DNA of 64,000 bases from Mojavia pulchra JT2-VF2 (GTDB taxonomy: Bacteria; Cyanobacteriota; Cyanobacteriia; Cyanobacteriales; Nostocaceae), in contig JAHHHN010000002.1 of NCBI GenBank assembly GCA_019359325.1, forward strand, positions 372,001-436,000. The letters run 5' to 3'. Under the pieces are notes generated by a model that was not told the DNA's origin, did not search any database, and saw only the letters and a program-made list of their open reading frames with translations. Position numbers and translations under genes: made by a program. The number at the start of each line of letters is the position of its first letter. The first letter of the stretch is position 1. Shown piece after piece: positions 46,557 to 56,190 of the stretch.

Positions 46557-48197
46557 ATGGTTAACCCGGAAACACCATCTTTACGCACAACAGTACAAAG
46601 CCAGATTGTAGCTGTGACAGTGTATAGTGACAAAGCTCTGGTGATAAGACGGGGAAGTGTTTCCTTAACAGGACAAGAACAGGAATTAGCCATCACCTCA
46701 TTGCCAGTAACTCTAGAAACTGATTCCGTGAGAGTAAGTGGTACAGGTACGGTAGGGGTGCGCTTACTGGGAGTGAGCAGCGATCGCATCTACACTACTG
46801 AACCAGTTGCAGAACGTGTGGCACAATTGACGAGGCAGATCCGACAGCTAGAAGCAGAAAAACGCCACCTGCAAGCGCAAATAGACGCTTTGGCATTGCA
46901 GTCTAATTTTATCGAAGGCTTACGCGAAAAAACAGAAGAACCTTTTTCTCAGAGTTTGGCACGAAAAAATCTCAGTCTGAGCGAAACTTTAGATTTTCTC
47001 AACTTTTTAGGCAGCCAGTATAGTGAATATGCGATCGCTTCAGGAGAGTGCAAAAGCCAACAACAAGAATTAGAAAAGCAGTTACAAGTACTTCGCGCCT
47101 CATTGGACAAAATCCAAACACTTCATCCCAAAGAAAGTTTGAGCTTAATTGTGACAGTTGAAGTTGCTGGTGCAGGCGACTTTGAACTAGAGCTTTCCTA
47201 TGTGGTGAATCAAGCGAGTTGGATTCCGCTTTATGACTTACGCTTTAGCAATACGAGCGATATTGTACATCTGAACTACCTAGCAGAAGTTACTCAAAGC
47301 ACTGGTGAAGATTGGCTAGGTGTAGCTCTCACTCTTTCTACAGCTAAACCAGGATTAGGTACACTTCCACCCAAACTTGAACCCTGGTATATCAGTACCC
47401 CACGTCCAGCACCAGAATTCATGAGCCGAAGAGTCACACAATTACCAGCCATTTCCCCACCGATGGCTATAGCGGCTCAGTCTGCTCCTGCTGGTGCTGT
47501 AAATGAGCAAGAACAAGATGACTTTGCACAAAACAGTGCGATCGCCGCTGAAACTGTTGTTGCAGAAGTAACCAAAGAAGGAAGTGTAGTCAGCTTTAAA
47601 CTCAACGGTGGTGGAAACATTCCTAGTGATGGCACACCACATAAAACTACGATTTTTAACGATGACTATCCTAGTAGTTTCGATTACGTAGCCATGCCAC
47701 GCTTGGTCAGCTTTGCTTATTTGCAAGCCAAAGTACAAAATAGACTAGATGGTGCAACTTTATTAACAGGTAAAGCGAATATTTTCCGCGATGGTGTTTT
47801 TATCGGTACAACTCAGTTAGAGAATATTGCACCAGGGCAAGAATTCAAAATTAACTTAGGAATTGATGAAAGTTTAAAAATTGAGCGTGACTTAATTGAA
47901 CGCCAAGTAGACAAAAAATTAATTGGCAACCAGCGCCGCATCATTTATAGTTATCGATTAAGAATTACTAACTTACTCAACCAAGAAACTCATCTAGAAT
48001 TAACTGAGCAATTGCCAGTTAGCCGCAACGAACATATTAAAGTGCGCCTCACCCGTTGCAACCCACAAATTCAACTTGGTGAAATGGGAATTTTAAAATG
48101 GAATTTAACTATTCCAGCCCAAGAAACACAAGAATTATATTATCAGTTCGTTGTCGAGCATCCACCCGAATTAACCATTATTGGGTTAGATATTTAG
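46557..48197 (+). CDS. MuiA-like (DUF4139/DUF4140) protein
   Basis: 546 residues. The N-terminal DUF4140 part has TVYSDKALVIRRGSVSLTG; a coiled coil lies at about 90-185 (VAERVAQLTRQIRQLEAEKR); the C-terminal DUF4139 part has ELELSYVVNQASWIPLYDLR and GEDWLGVALTLSTAKPG. The family is named mucoidy inhibitor A from Rhizobium; its biochemical role is unknown. No signal peptide. A purine-rich GGGGGAG lies before the ATG. It follows the CO2 island with no clear link to it. Confidence 0.85.
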   Translation: MVNPETPSLRTTVQSQIVAVTVYSDKALVIRRGSVSLTGQEQELAITSLPVTLETDSVRVSGTGTVGVRLLGVSSDRIYTTEPVAERVAQLTRQIRQLEAEKRHLQAQIDALALQSNFIEGLREKTEEPFSQSLARKNLSLSETLDFLNFLGSQYSEYAIASGECKSQQQELEKQLQVLRASLDKIQTLHPKESLSLIVTVEVAGAGDFELELSYVVNQASWIPLYDLRFSNTSDIVHLNYLAEVTQSTGEDWLGVALTLSTAKPGLGTLPPKLEPWYISTPRPAPEFMSRRVTQLPAISPPMAIAAQSAPAGAVNEQEQDDFAQNSAIAAETVVAEVTKEGSVVSFKLNGGGNIPSDGTPHKTTIFNDDYPSSFDYVAMPRLVSFAYLQAKVQNRLDGATLLTGKANIFRDGVFIGTTQLENIAPGQEFKINLGIDESLKIERDLIERQVDKKLIGNQRRIIYSYRLRITNLLNQETHLELTEQLPVSRNEHIKVRLTRCNPQIQLGEMGILKWNLTIPAQETQELYYQFVVEHPPELTIIGLDI

Positions 48198-48540
48198 ACA
48201 AGATGTAAGGAGTTTGTTTATGTAGCCTCAGATTGTACTGTATTGTTGCATCACTGGATAGTTGATATTTATTCTCAATATAAGTTGAACAGCCTTTAAT
48301 GGAAGCTGACATAAGTTGCTATCTAATAGCAGCCTGGGTATTTCATCTCTACTCTAAAAGCTTATTTTTATCTGAATAAATTAATTAAAAAAATCTTAGT
48401 AAACCTTTAAAAAACTGCCTTTTATTAACAGCATTTGCGTTTTATGTCTACTATTGACTCTTAACTTTGTCTTACTCAGCTTTTAAAAGAACGCTCATAC
48501 GATTCTAAGACTCATTAATACTGCTGAATGTGTCTGACGT
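48198..48540. other. Intergenic stretch, no gene seen
   Basis: About 340 AT-rich bases between the MuiA-like and PhoX-like genes, both on the plus strand. It must hold the promoter of the PhoX-like gene. No Pho box pattern was evident by eye. Confidence 0.4.
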
Positions 48541-49953
48541 ATGAACTTCTCACGACGTAACTTCTTCAAATTAGCTGGTGCAAGTGCCATTGGTGCTACG
48601 ATGTTTTCTCCTCTAGAAGCCTTATATGCAAGACGTGCTAGTGGCCAAGTTGTAGGATTAACTGGTGGTTACGGCCCCTTAGCACCAAAGATGCCAGAAA
48701 ATGCCGATGAACTTGTTGGTTTGGTTCGTGGTGGAATTAACTTGGGGACTACTCCCCTGCTAGAACTTCCCCCCGGTTTTAACTACACTGCAATATCAAT
48801 TACTGGACAATCTATGGATGATGGGACGATAGTGCGAGGTGGTCATGATGGTATGGCTGCTTTTGTTGGCCCTAACAACACTACAATTCTGGTGCGAAAT
48901 CACGAGCTAAACCCTAGTTCTGATGGGCTTAATGTGTTCCCGCGATATGACCAGATTGCAGGAGGTACAACGACGATAGTTGTTGGCCCTAACCGTCGGG
49001 TGAGAAAGCAATTTGTTTCTCTAGCAGGGACTATTCGTAACTGTGCTGGAGGGCCAACTCCTTGGGATTCCTGGATTAGCTGTGAAGAAAATCTGACTAT
49101 TCCTGCCCCTAACAATACAGCCACCAAGAAGCATGGCTATAACTTTGAGGTTCCGGCAACAGCCGACATTCAGGTTGCTGATCCAGTTCCCCTTGTGGCA
49201 ATGGGTCGGTTTAACCATGAAGCTGTCGCAGTTGATCCAGAAAGCGGATGGATCTATCAAACTGAAGATGACGGCAATAGCTGCTTCTATCGCTTCCGTC
49301 CTGATGTCCGTCCTACTAAATATGGCGACCTTCAGACTCGTGGTGATGGAGTGCTTGAGGCCCTTGTTATTAAAGGAATGTTTAAAGTTGATACCGGCAC
49401 GAATTTTCTTCAATATAAAAACCAACCATTGGAAGTTGAGTGGGTGAAAATTGATAATGTTGATCCCCCTACTAATCTTCTTGCCACTTCTGTGCGGGTT
49501 CAGGGGCAAAATAAGGGTGCAGCTATCTTCAGGCGGGGTGAAGGTGCTTGGTATGGCAATGGCGGTTTGATCTACTTTACCTGTACCAGTGGTGGCAATG
49601 CAGGGCAAGGGCAGGTTTTTGCTTATAAACCTAACAATAATGACCCCAACAGTGGTACTATCACCCTGGTTGTAGAGTCTCCCGCTGAGAATGTACTGAA
49701 TTTCCCCGATAACATTACTGTGGCTCCTTTTGGAGATCTCTTCTTGTGCGAAGACGGTAGCAATACTGAATTTGTGATCGGCGTTACCCCGGAAGGTGAT
49801 CTGTATCGGTTTGCCGCAAATGCTATCAACGGCAGTGAATTTGCTGGTGCTTGCTTCTCTCCTGATGGACGCACAATGTTTGTCAATATCCAAAGTCCTG
49901 GAATTACCTGTGCGATTTGGGGCCCTTGGAACAAAACCAAAAAACGCTCATAA
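48541..49953 (+). CDS. PhoX/DUF839-family protein, Tat-exported
   Basis: 470 residues. The N-terminus MNFSRRNFFKLAGASAIGAT has a twin-arginine signal with a cleavage region after ALYARRASG. The mature part is a beta-propeller-like DUF839 domain; stretches typical for PhoX are SWISCEENLT, GRFNHEAVAVDPESGWIYQT, EDDGNSCFYRF, and FLCEDGSN near the end. PhoX enzymes are calcium/iron alkaline phosphatases. This one is shorter than well-studied PhoX (about 600), so phosphatase activity is likely but unproven. Confidence 0.82.
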   Translation: MNFSRRNFFKLAGASAIGATMFSPLEALYARRASGQVVGLTGGYGPLAPKMPENADELVGLVRGGINLGTTPLLELPPGFNYTAISITGQSMDDGTIVRGGHDGMAAFVGPNNTTILVRNHELNPSSDGLNVFPRYDQIAGGTTTIVVGPNRRVRKQFVSLAGTIRNCAGGPTPWDSWISCEENLTIPAPNNTATKKHGYNFEVPATADIQVADPVPLVAMGRFNHEAVAVDPESGWIYQTEDDGNSCFYRFRPDVRPTKYGDLQTRGDGVLEALVIKGMFKVDTGTNFLQYKNQPLEVEWVKIDNVDPPTNLLATSVRVQGQNKGAAIFRRGEGAWYGNGGLIYFTCTSGGNAGQGQVFAYKPNNNDPNSGTITLVVESPAENVLNFPDNITVAPFGDLFLCEDGSNTEFVIGVTPEGDLYRFAANAINGSEFAGACFSPDGRTMFVNIQSPGITCAIWGPWNKTKKRS

Positions 49954-49998
49954 GGTTAATTACAACTGAGTGATAATATTGCCAAAATTTGATTAAAA

Positions 49999-50052
49999 AA
50001 CCACAGATACATACAGATATTTATCGATGTTCATCGGTATTTATCTGTGGTT
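49999..50052. repeat. Long hairpin repeat after the PhoX-like gene
   Basis: AACCACAGATA (49999-50009) pairs perfectly with TATCTGTGGTT (50042-50052); the loop holds a second stem CGATG/CATCG. Such CACAGATA hairpins are dispersed in cyanobacterial genomes. It may serve as terminator for the PhoX-like gene. Confidence 0.6.
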
Positions 50053-50210
50053 AAATCAATCGGACTTTTTGCAATCATCTTTGCACTTTATATGCTTATT
50101 TAAATGAGAAATGTATATTATTCTCTTATTTATTGGCAAGCCTATAAGCTCAATACCAAAATTTCTCCTCACTGCTACGCTAAACTTATAGCACTGAGAC
50201 ACTTGCTGCC

Positions 50211-50903
50211 ATGTCTGTCGCCCAAGATTTAGCAACCCCAGAAGATGTTATATTTCCCCCAGGGGATTTATATAGTGACGAACCGCCTTTGGAAAGTGAC
50301 TTACATCGTCTACAAATGACGTTGCTCATCCAATGTCTTGAGTGGTTATGGCAGAACCGTAATGACTTCTATGCGTCCGGCAATATTACAATTTACTACA
50401 GTCCACGCCAACGCAAGTCAGAAGATTTCCGGGGGCCAGATTTTTTTGTAGTGTTGGGAACTGAACGCAAACCCCGTAAAAGTTGGGTTGTCTGGCAAGA
50501 AGATGGCAACTATCCCAACGTAATTGTAGAACTGCTATCAAGTTCTACAACAGCAACTGACAAAGGTTTGAAAAAGCAAATTTATCAAGATACCTTTCGC
50601 ACGCCAGAATACTTCTGGTTTGACCCTAATAATTTAGAATTTGCTGGGTTTGTCTTGGTGGCTGGTAAGTTTCAACCAATAGAAGCTAATCCCCAAGGCT
50701 GGTTGTGGAGCCAGCAACTAGAGTTATATTTGGGAGTTTATCAAGAAAAGTTACGTTTTTTTACTTTTGAAGGAGAACTAGTTCCAACACCGCAAGAAGT
50801 TGCACAACAAGAAAAGCAACGCGCTGAACAAGAAAAGCAACGCAGCGATCGCTTGGCAGCAAAACTGCGAGAATTAGGAATTGATCCTGATACTATTGTG
50901 TGA
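50211..50903 (+). CDS. Uma2-family (DUF820) putative endonuclease
   Basis: 230 residues. Uma2 core with DFRGPDFFVVLG, NVIVELLSSSTTATDKG and YQDTFRTPEYFWFDP. The C-terminal tail repeats EKQRAEQ units, ending LRELGIDPD, like the tail of the Uma2 protein at 30677. The shared tail on otherwise divergent cores points to one expanded family. Function unknown. Confidence 0.85.
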   Translation: MSVAQDLATPEDVIFPPGDLYSDEPPLESDLHRLQMTLLIQCLEWLWQNRNDFYASGNITIYYSPRQRKSEDFRGPDFFVVLGTERKPRKSWVVWQEDGNYPNVIVELLSSSTTATDKGLKKQIYQDTFRTPEYFWFDPNNLEFAGFVLVAGKFQPIEANPQGWLWSQQLELYLGVYQEKLRFFTFEGELVPTPQEVAQQEKQRAEQEKQRSDRLAAKLRELGIDPDTIV

Positions 50904-50920
50904 TGTTACTGTATTGTTCT

Positions 50921-51907
50921 CTAACGTAAAACTAAGTCAGTAATTAATGGAGCATGATCAGAATTAGCATTTGCTCCTGTGTCAACTCTAGCAACACGAA
51001 ACTCCTTACTGACTAAGCAGTGATCAATCGGGATATTCATCAGTGGAATTAGCCAGCTTGGTAAATGTACGTGAGTGGCTGGTCGTGGCCAGCTAGGTAA
51101 GATACCAAAACCTAAGCGAGTATTATGCAATTTTGTTTTGTTAATAAATCTACGGTAATAAGGCGACCAGGGTGTTAAGTTAAAATCTCCCATTAATATC
51201 AATGGTTGATTAAGTTCTTGAATATAATTACTCAATGCCGCTACCTGGAGATTACGTCTGTGGAAATTCTTACGTGTCACAGGTACTAGGGGATGAGTTC
51301 CAATTAACTTAATAGGCTTTTTATCTACTTCTAAGGTTGCTATAAGATTATGACCTCCTTTGCTGTTAAAGTTATCTGCTTTCGCATCTTTAATCGGTAA
51401 GCGGCTAAGAATAGCAAGACCACCACCAGGGCTTCTGAAAGTATAAGGCAAAGTATCTTTTAACCCAGCTTTTAAACTTTCAACTGCACCTTGATCAACT
51501 TCCAGAAACAAAGCTACGTCAGGGTCACTATTTTGCACTACATTAATAACTTGGTTGTGATTATTATTTTGAATATTAATATTAAAAGATATAAGTCGAA
51601 TTTGTTTAGTTGCATTAGCATTAATAGTTACTTGTTGTGAATGAGGTAGATACCAAGGAATCACCTCAATCAAATTCAGCCCAACAATCAATAAAGCTGC
51701 AAGAACTATTATTTTACTTTTGAAATGACGTGTTCTCCAAAGAAAAATTAAAATACTACTAACTATTAGCGATAGAATAAAATAATGGACTCGGAAATGA
51801 GTTATGAGTTCTAATGGCCAAAACCAAGCAATGTAACTACCTAAAGATAATATTCCTAAAATTAACAGTGTGGCGATCGCTACAATTAAAAGTATTCTTT
51901 GATTCAT
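50921..51907 (-). CDS. Endonuclease/exonuclease/phosphatase-family membrane protein
   Basis: 328 residues. Three N-terminal hydrophobic helices (about 5-27, 38-56, 62-82) anchor an EEP domain (about 100-328). EEP motifs are present: LISFNINIQNNN, DPDVALFLEVDQ (catalytic Glu), LIGTHPLVPVT, LILMGDFNLTPWSPYYR and the final SDHAPLITDL. The fold hydrolyses phosphoester bonds; substrate may be lipid, nucleic acid or other. It ends 17 bases from the convergent Uma2 stop. Confidence 0.85.
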   Translation of the reverse strand: MNQRILLIVAIATLLILGILSLGSYIAWFWPLELITHFRVHYFILSLIVSSILIFLWRTRHFKSKIIVLAALLIVGLNLIEVIPWYLPHSQQVTINANATKQIRLISFNINIQNNNHNQVINVVQNSDPDVALFLEVDQGAVESLKAGLKDTLPYTFRSPGGGLAILSRLPIKDAKADNFNSKGGHNLIATLEVDKKPIKLIGTHPLVPVTRKNFHRRNLQVAALSNYIQELNQPLILMGDFNLTPWSPYYRRFINKTKLHNTRLGFGILPSWPRPATHVHLPSWLIPLMNIPIDHCLVSKEFRVARVDTGANANSDHAPLITDLVLR

Positions 51908-52343
51908 AGATTAATAGATTTCATCAAACTTGGGCTTATGAATTAACATCAATTACAATTAGCCGTTTTTCGGAAGCTGGTGTAAAGTTGTCAGCTAAAT
52001 TATGCAAATGTTGAGAAGTTATTACCTCAACAACTTAAAACCAATCGGAAACCTTTCAACAATACTGTAATTATCAAGCTTGTAGTTTCATTTACTCCCG
52101 CACTGAACAACAGCAGCGATTTAAAAGGTGGGAGAGGCCAGGGCAAACGCATCTAAATTTTGGCAAAGTGTTACGGATAAACTGGCAGACGGGTGAGGAG
52201 AGGAATTGTGCTTGGCGGCTTGCGGTGAGACGATGACGCTTTGAACTGATTGAAACGGCCAACATCTGGAGCATTCGCTGTGTGCGATCGCTAAAAATGA
52301 TATTCTCATTCTCAAAGTAAAACATAGCCAGAGCCTATTCAGT
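51908..52343. other. Intergenic stretch before a transposase relic, no intact gene
   Basis: About 440 bases. Overlapping minus-strand frames at 52092-52555 have no recognisable content and run across the transposase relic on the other strand, so I treat them as chance. The right end may be left-over insertion-sequence DNA. Confidence 0.4.
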
Positions 52344-52899
52344 TCAAGCCCAAAATCGCCATAGAGCGACCACTTTGCACAGATGTCCGATACACGAATA
52401 GACCGCACGAAGCGACATAAGTTAATAGATATTTTGACGATCGCCATCATATAAAACAGAGGAATTTGGGCATGGTCGTCATGAAACCCGCCATTATCTG
52501 ATGTTATCTGATATTCAAAGGAGACTTTACCTGGATTCAGTCTGGACAAAATCAAATAGCGTTAGCATGGTAGAGTCTGTTCGGCAAGGAAATGGTGAAA
52601 CAACAGTTGAAACTCGTTATTTTATCAGCAGCCTTAAGGAGAATGCTGATTAGTTCGCCCGCTCAGTCCGCAGCCATTGGGGAATTGAGAATTCACTACA
52701 TTGGGTATTGGATGTAGCATTAAACGAAGATAACTGTCGTATTAGAAAAGATAATGCACCATAAAATTTTGCAGTTTTGCGCCACATCGCAGTTAGTCTG
52801 TTAGGTAAAGAAAAACGTGTGAAGGTAGGAGTGAAAAATAAACAATTTCTAGCTGCGATGGATAATCAGTATTTAGCAACGCCCTGGTCTACTATCTAG
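52344..52899 (+). pseudogene. ISAs1-family transposase, degraded
   Basis: The N-terminal piece reads DHFAQMSDTRIDRTKRHKL then IDILTIAI (about 52368-52454), typical for the ISAs1 leader domain. After a large internal deletion and frame change, the C-terminal piece from 52567 reads [44 protein letters not shown] and NFAVLRHIAVSLLGKEK to TAG 52897-52899. Two in-frame stops (TAG at 52651, TAA at 52762) break it, each one base from Gln or Glu codons. The catalytic centre is gone, so it is inactive. No clear terminal repeats seen. Confidence 0.85.
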
Positions 52900-53210
52900 T
52901 TATCAAACTCAATTTCAAATTTTTCGCAGAATCACTAAAAAATTTTTTCAAAGTTAATTTTCAAAATGATTTTTAACTGCTACAACCAGGTAGAGCGTCC
53001 TTTGGCTATAGGATTTCATTCTTTGTCAACTTCAACTCTGTCTTCTGGCTGAAATATGAAGTTTTTAATAATGTAAAATCCCCGCGAAAAATTTAATTTT
53101 GGGAACGATATCACAATAGAGGCGAAAAGCAAAACCAATAGCGCGATTTTGTCTAGGTTTTGCCGCAGCTTTTAACTTTGACAAAATTGAAATAAAAAAG
53201 GGTATAGACA
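52900..53210. other. Intergenic stretch, no gene seen
   Basis: About 310 bases between the transposase relic and the secreted 199-residue protein. AT-rich with several T- and A-tracts; it should hold the promoter of the next gene. Confidence 0.4.
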
Positions 53211-53810
53211 ATGAAGACAATGCGTGAAATTGCATTCATATTCTCGCTAGCTGCACTGTCGAGTGTGTCTTTGTCATCGGCAAATGCTTTAGCTAAAGCT
53301 CCTCTGTCTGACTCATTCAAGGTGTCAGAAGTCGTGTCACTCCAGCCAACACCTCAGCGACCAGTATTCCGAAAGCAAGAGCCTGTGCCACATAAAGTAA
53401 CTGTAGCTCAATCCGTCGCATCCTTTCCTCTGACAGGTTCTTCTACAGAAGAAGAAGTTGGACGTGAGCAGTACATGCAAACGAACATCACTATATCCAA
53501 TACAGGTCGCATTGATGGTGTTACAGCAACACGAACTACAAGAAAAACGAACGGCTTTGTTGGAGTTGTGGAAGTAATACTTACCGATAAAGACGGTAAT
53601 ATTTTGTTTATTACACCGCAACAAAGATTTGCCGTCGAAGGCCGATTCATACCTGGGCCTAGCAAAAGAACTGATCGGTGGCAGGTAGACATACCGGCAG
53701 AAGTATTAAATCAAGTTAGCGGATACGTAATTGCCCAGAGAAATTCAAACGCCCCATCTTTCAATGCAACTGCCGAAAAAATCAGGGATCTCATCAAAAT
53801 ATTCCTCTAA
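53211..53810 (+). CDS. Hypothetical secreted protein with Sec signal peptide
   Basis: 199 residues. The N-terminus has a basic start, a hydrophobic core (AFIFSLAALSSVSLSSA) and an ANALAKA cleavage region near 28. The mature part has a low-complexity Pro/Gln segment, then a beta-rich domain about 90-180 (NITISNTGRIDGVTATRT; VEVILTDKDGNILFITPQQR; TDRWQVDIPAEV). No family recognised. The domain resembles small cyanobacterial secreted proteins. It lies next to the ISAs1 relic. Confidence 0.7.
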   Translation: MKTMREIAFIFSLAALSSVSLSSANALAKAPLSDSFKVSEVVSLQPTPQRPVFRKQEPVPHKVTVAQSVASFPLTGSSTEEEVGREQYMQTNITISNTGRIDGVTATRTTRKTNGFVGVVEVILTDKDGNILFITPQQRFAVEGRFIPGPSKRTDRWQVDIPAEVLNQVSGYVIAQRNSNAPSFNATAEKIRDLIKIFL

Positions 53811-53966
53811 ACCAAAACAAAAATCCCAACAATTTCAAAGGAAACTCTGCATAAACCTTAGTAAGGCATATATACACAGGTACGGTATAGGATGTTTAGC
53901 ACAAAGTGAGTCTCCAGAACCCTAATGTTGAAGTGTAAAACTCAAGCTAACTTTAATGGATTGACC

Positions 53967-54077
53967 ATGAAAATTAACTTTGGAAAGACAATCAAGATTA
54001 ATTTGGCTTTGACAGCATTTCTATTAGGTTCATCTGCATTTATCATTGCTAATACAGCAAACCCAAGTTATGCCTGA
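53967..54077 (+). CDS. 36-residue ORF consisting of a signal peptide only
   Basis: ATG 53967 to TGA 54075. It reads MKINFGKTIKINLALTAFLL, then a hydrophobic core and ends NPSYA at what would be the signal-peptidase site. Reading through the TGA adds only 21 more codons before TAA (SRECFGKFTNLF...). This is either a truncated secreted-protein gene or a real tiny peptide. A codon pattern and signal layout like the upstream secreted protein support past coding. Confidence 0.35.
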   Translation: MKINFGKTIKINLALTAFLLGSSAFIIANTANPSYA

Positions 54078-54252
54078 TCAAGAGAATGTTTTGGTAAATT
54101 TACCAATCTTTTTTCTACTTTAACATCAAACTTCCTCCTATAACTTTATTTAAATTCAGATTTTATAGGTTGGATGTTTGCAGAGTAATCTACCCAATAC
54201 TGAAAGTTTATTGGGTAGATTACTATCAAATGTTTAAATTTAGAGATTAATG

Positions 54253-54453
54253 CTATGGATCTTCAGGAAAAACCCATTTTGGCGGTTCTGACATTTTTTT
54301 CCGCAGTCGTTCTTCCGCCAACTCCAGCATTTTATCTAAAGAAGTCTCTTCAATAAATTGTGCGGCAGCTTCTCTAAACTCAATATTGGGGCATTTATCC
54401 CCTAAAACACAACCGTTAACGCAGGCTTCAGCGCAGTTAATCTTCTGCTCCAC
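54253..54453 (-). CDS. Small Cys-containing conserved hypothetical protein
   Basis: 66 residues. The N-terminus has four Cys in NCAEACVNGCVLGDKCPN (spacing C-x3-C-x3-C-x5-C), a possible metal site, then a helix (EFREAAAQFIEETSLDKMLE) and a basic/Pro tail (RLRKKMSEPPKWVFPEDP). I recall similar short proteins in many cyanobacteria, often near mnmE, but with no known function. It diverges from mnmE. Confidence 0.72.
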   Translation of the reverse strand: MEQKINCAEACVNGCVLGDKCPNIEFREAAAQFIEETSLDKMLELAEERLRKKMSEPPKWVFPEDP

Positions 54454-54620
54454 AGTGAATTCCTCTCTACTTAGAGCGTTTATTGACCCTCCAGATAAAT
54501 TTTACCTTGCCACTTGTCATCCTATTAGTTTTAATACCTACCATTTAAATAGAGTCCCTGATGAGCGGACTCCTGCTACGCTAACCATGTATATGCAATG
54601 TTTTGCTTGAAAGGGCGCTC

Positions 54621-56012
54621 ATGTCGGAAGTTTTTGCTACTACTGGAACCATCGCCGCGATCGCTACTGCTGTTGTTCCCCAACAGGGTAGCGTTGGCAT
54701 TGTGCGGGTATCTGGTTCCCAAGCGATTGCGATCGCCCAAACTATTTTTCACGCACCTGGGCGTCAGGCTTGGGAAAGTCACCGCATTCTCTACGGTTAC
54801 ATCCGCCATCCTCAGACGCGAGAACTGGTGGATGAAGCTTTGTTGCTGATTATGCAAGCACCACGTTCTTACACCCGTGAAGATGTGGTGGAATTTCATT
54901 GCCATGGGGGAATTATGGCAGTGCAGCAAGTTCTGCAACTATGTTTGGAAAATGGCGCAAGACTCGCACAGCCAGGAGAATTTACCCTCCGCGCCTTTTT
55001 GAATGGACGATTGGATTTGACACAAGCCGAAGGTATTGCCGATTTAGTAGGAGCGCGATCGCCCCAAGCTGCCCAAACTGCCTTAGCTGGTTTACAAGGA
55101 AAATTAGCTCATCCTATCCGTCAGTTACGCGCTAACTGTTTAGATATTTTGGCAGAAATCGAGGCTCGTATCGATTTTGAGGAAGACTTACCTCCGCTGG
55201 ATGATAAAGCTATCATATCAGCAATTGAAAACATAGCCGCAGAAGTTACCAAGCTATTGGCAACCAAAGATAAAGGTGAACTACTCCGCACAGGATTAAA
55301 AGTGGCAATTGTGGGGCGGCCAAATGTTGGTAAGTCGAGCTTGTTGAACGCTTGGAGCCGGAGCGATCGCGCCATTGTCACTGACTTACCCGGTACAACC
55401 CGCGATGTTGTGGAATCCCAGCTAGTTGTCGGCGGTATACCTGTACAGGTGTTAGACACAGCTGGCATTCGAGAAACAGCAGACCAAGTAGAAAAAATTG
55501 GTGTAGAGCGATCGCGTCGTGCCGCAAGTGCAGCTGATTTAGTATTGTTGACTATTGATGCTTCAACGGGTTGGACTGATGGCGATCAAGAAATTTATGA
55601 ACAGGTGCAACATCGCCCGTTGATTTTAGTAATTAACAAAATTGACCTTGTAGAAACCGAATTGATTACGTCTTGCCATTATCCAAACACAATTCACCAA
55701 GTTGTCACCACAGCAGCATCTCAAAATCAAGGTATTGACGCTTTAGAAACAGCAATTTTAGAGATAGTTCAAGCTGGAAAAGCCCAAGCTGCTGATATGG
55801 ATTTAGCGATTAACCAAAGGCAAGCAGCAGCATTAACTCAAGCTAAAATTTCACTAGAGCAAGTGAAAACGACAATTGCCCAGCAGCTACCGCTCGATTT
55901 TTGGACAATTGACTTAAGGGGTGCGATTCAGAGTCTTGGAGAAATCACTGGTGAGGAAGTGACAGAATCAGTACTTGACCGGATTTTTAGTAGGTTTTGT
56001 ATCGGTAAATAA
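54621..56012 (+). CDS. mnmE: tRNA modification GTPase MnmE
   Basis: 463 residues from ATG 54621 ([16 protein letters not shown]); a TTG six codons upstream is weaker. With MnmG it places the cmnm5 group on wobble uridine 34. N-terminal THF-binding domain (about 8-120), helical domain, then the G domain with [29 protein letters not shown] and NKID, and the C-terminal CIGK motif with the conserved Cys. The full set of G motifs is intact. Confidence 0.96.
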   Translation: MSEVFATTGTIAAIATAVVPQQGSVGIVRVSGSQAIAIAQTIFHAPGRQAWESHRILYGYIRHPQTRELVDEALLLIMQAPRSYTREDVVEFHCHGGIMAVQQVLQLCLENGARLAQPGEFTLRAFLNGRLDLTQAEGIADLVGARSPQAAQTALAGLQGKLAHPIRQLRANCLDILAEIEARIDFEEDLPPLDDKAIISAIENIAAEVTKLLATKDKGELLRTGLKVAIVGRPNVGKSSLLNAWSRSDRAIVTDLPGTTRDVVESQLVVGGIPVQVLDTAGIRETADQVEKIGVERSRRAASAADLVLLTIDASTGWTDGDQEIYEQVQHRPLILVINKIDLVETELITSCHYPNTIHQVVTTAASQNQGIDALETAILEIVQAGKAQAADMDLAINQRQAAALTQAKISLEQVKTTIAQQLPLDFWTIDLRGAIQSLGEITGEEVTESVLDRIFSRFCIGK

Positions 56013-56074
56013 TCCATTAGTTAATAATATGGAATACCCTCATATGATGTCCGGCAAATCACCCTGAATATGTC

Positions 56075-56143
56075 ATTGCGAGTGGAACGAAGTGAAACGA
56101 CGCAATCGCAAAGTTTTTGGGATTGCTTTGCTTCGGTCGCAAT
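56075..56143. repeat. MITE/REP-like hairpin repeat
   Basis: ATTGCGA..GAAG..GCAATC on the left pairs with GATTGC..CTTC..TCGCAAT on the right, around GCAAAGTTTTTGG. This palindromic element is of a type common between genes in many cyanobacteria and was probably spread by a transposase. Confidence 0.65.
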
Positions 56144-56190
56144 CACGGTTATTTAAACGGGCATGATATCACAACTAATCTAATATTTAT

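Noticed and set aside
49021-49893. 290-codon minus-strand frame opposite the PhoX-like gene
   Set aside because: It mirrors a well-supported Tat-exported protein; the translation has no recognisable motifs and odd composition.
52092-52555. Overlapping minus-strand frames of 77 and 144 codons
   Set aside because: They run across the ISAs1 relic on the other strand and show no family or signal features.
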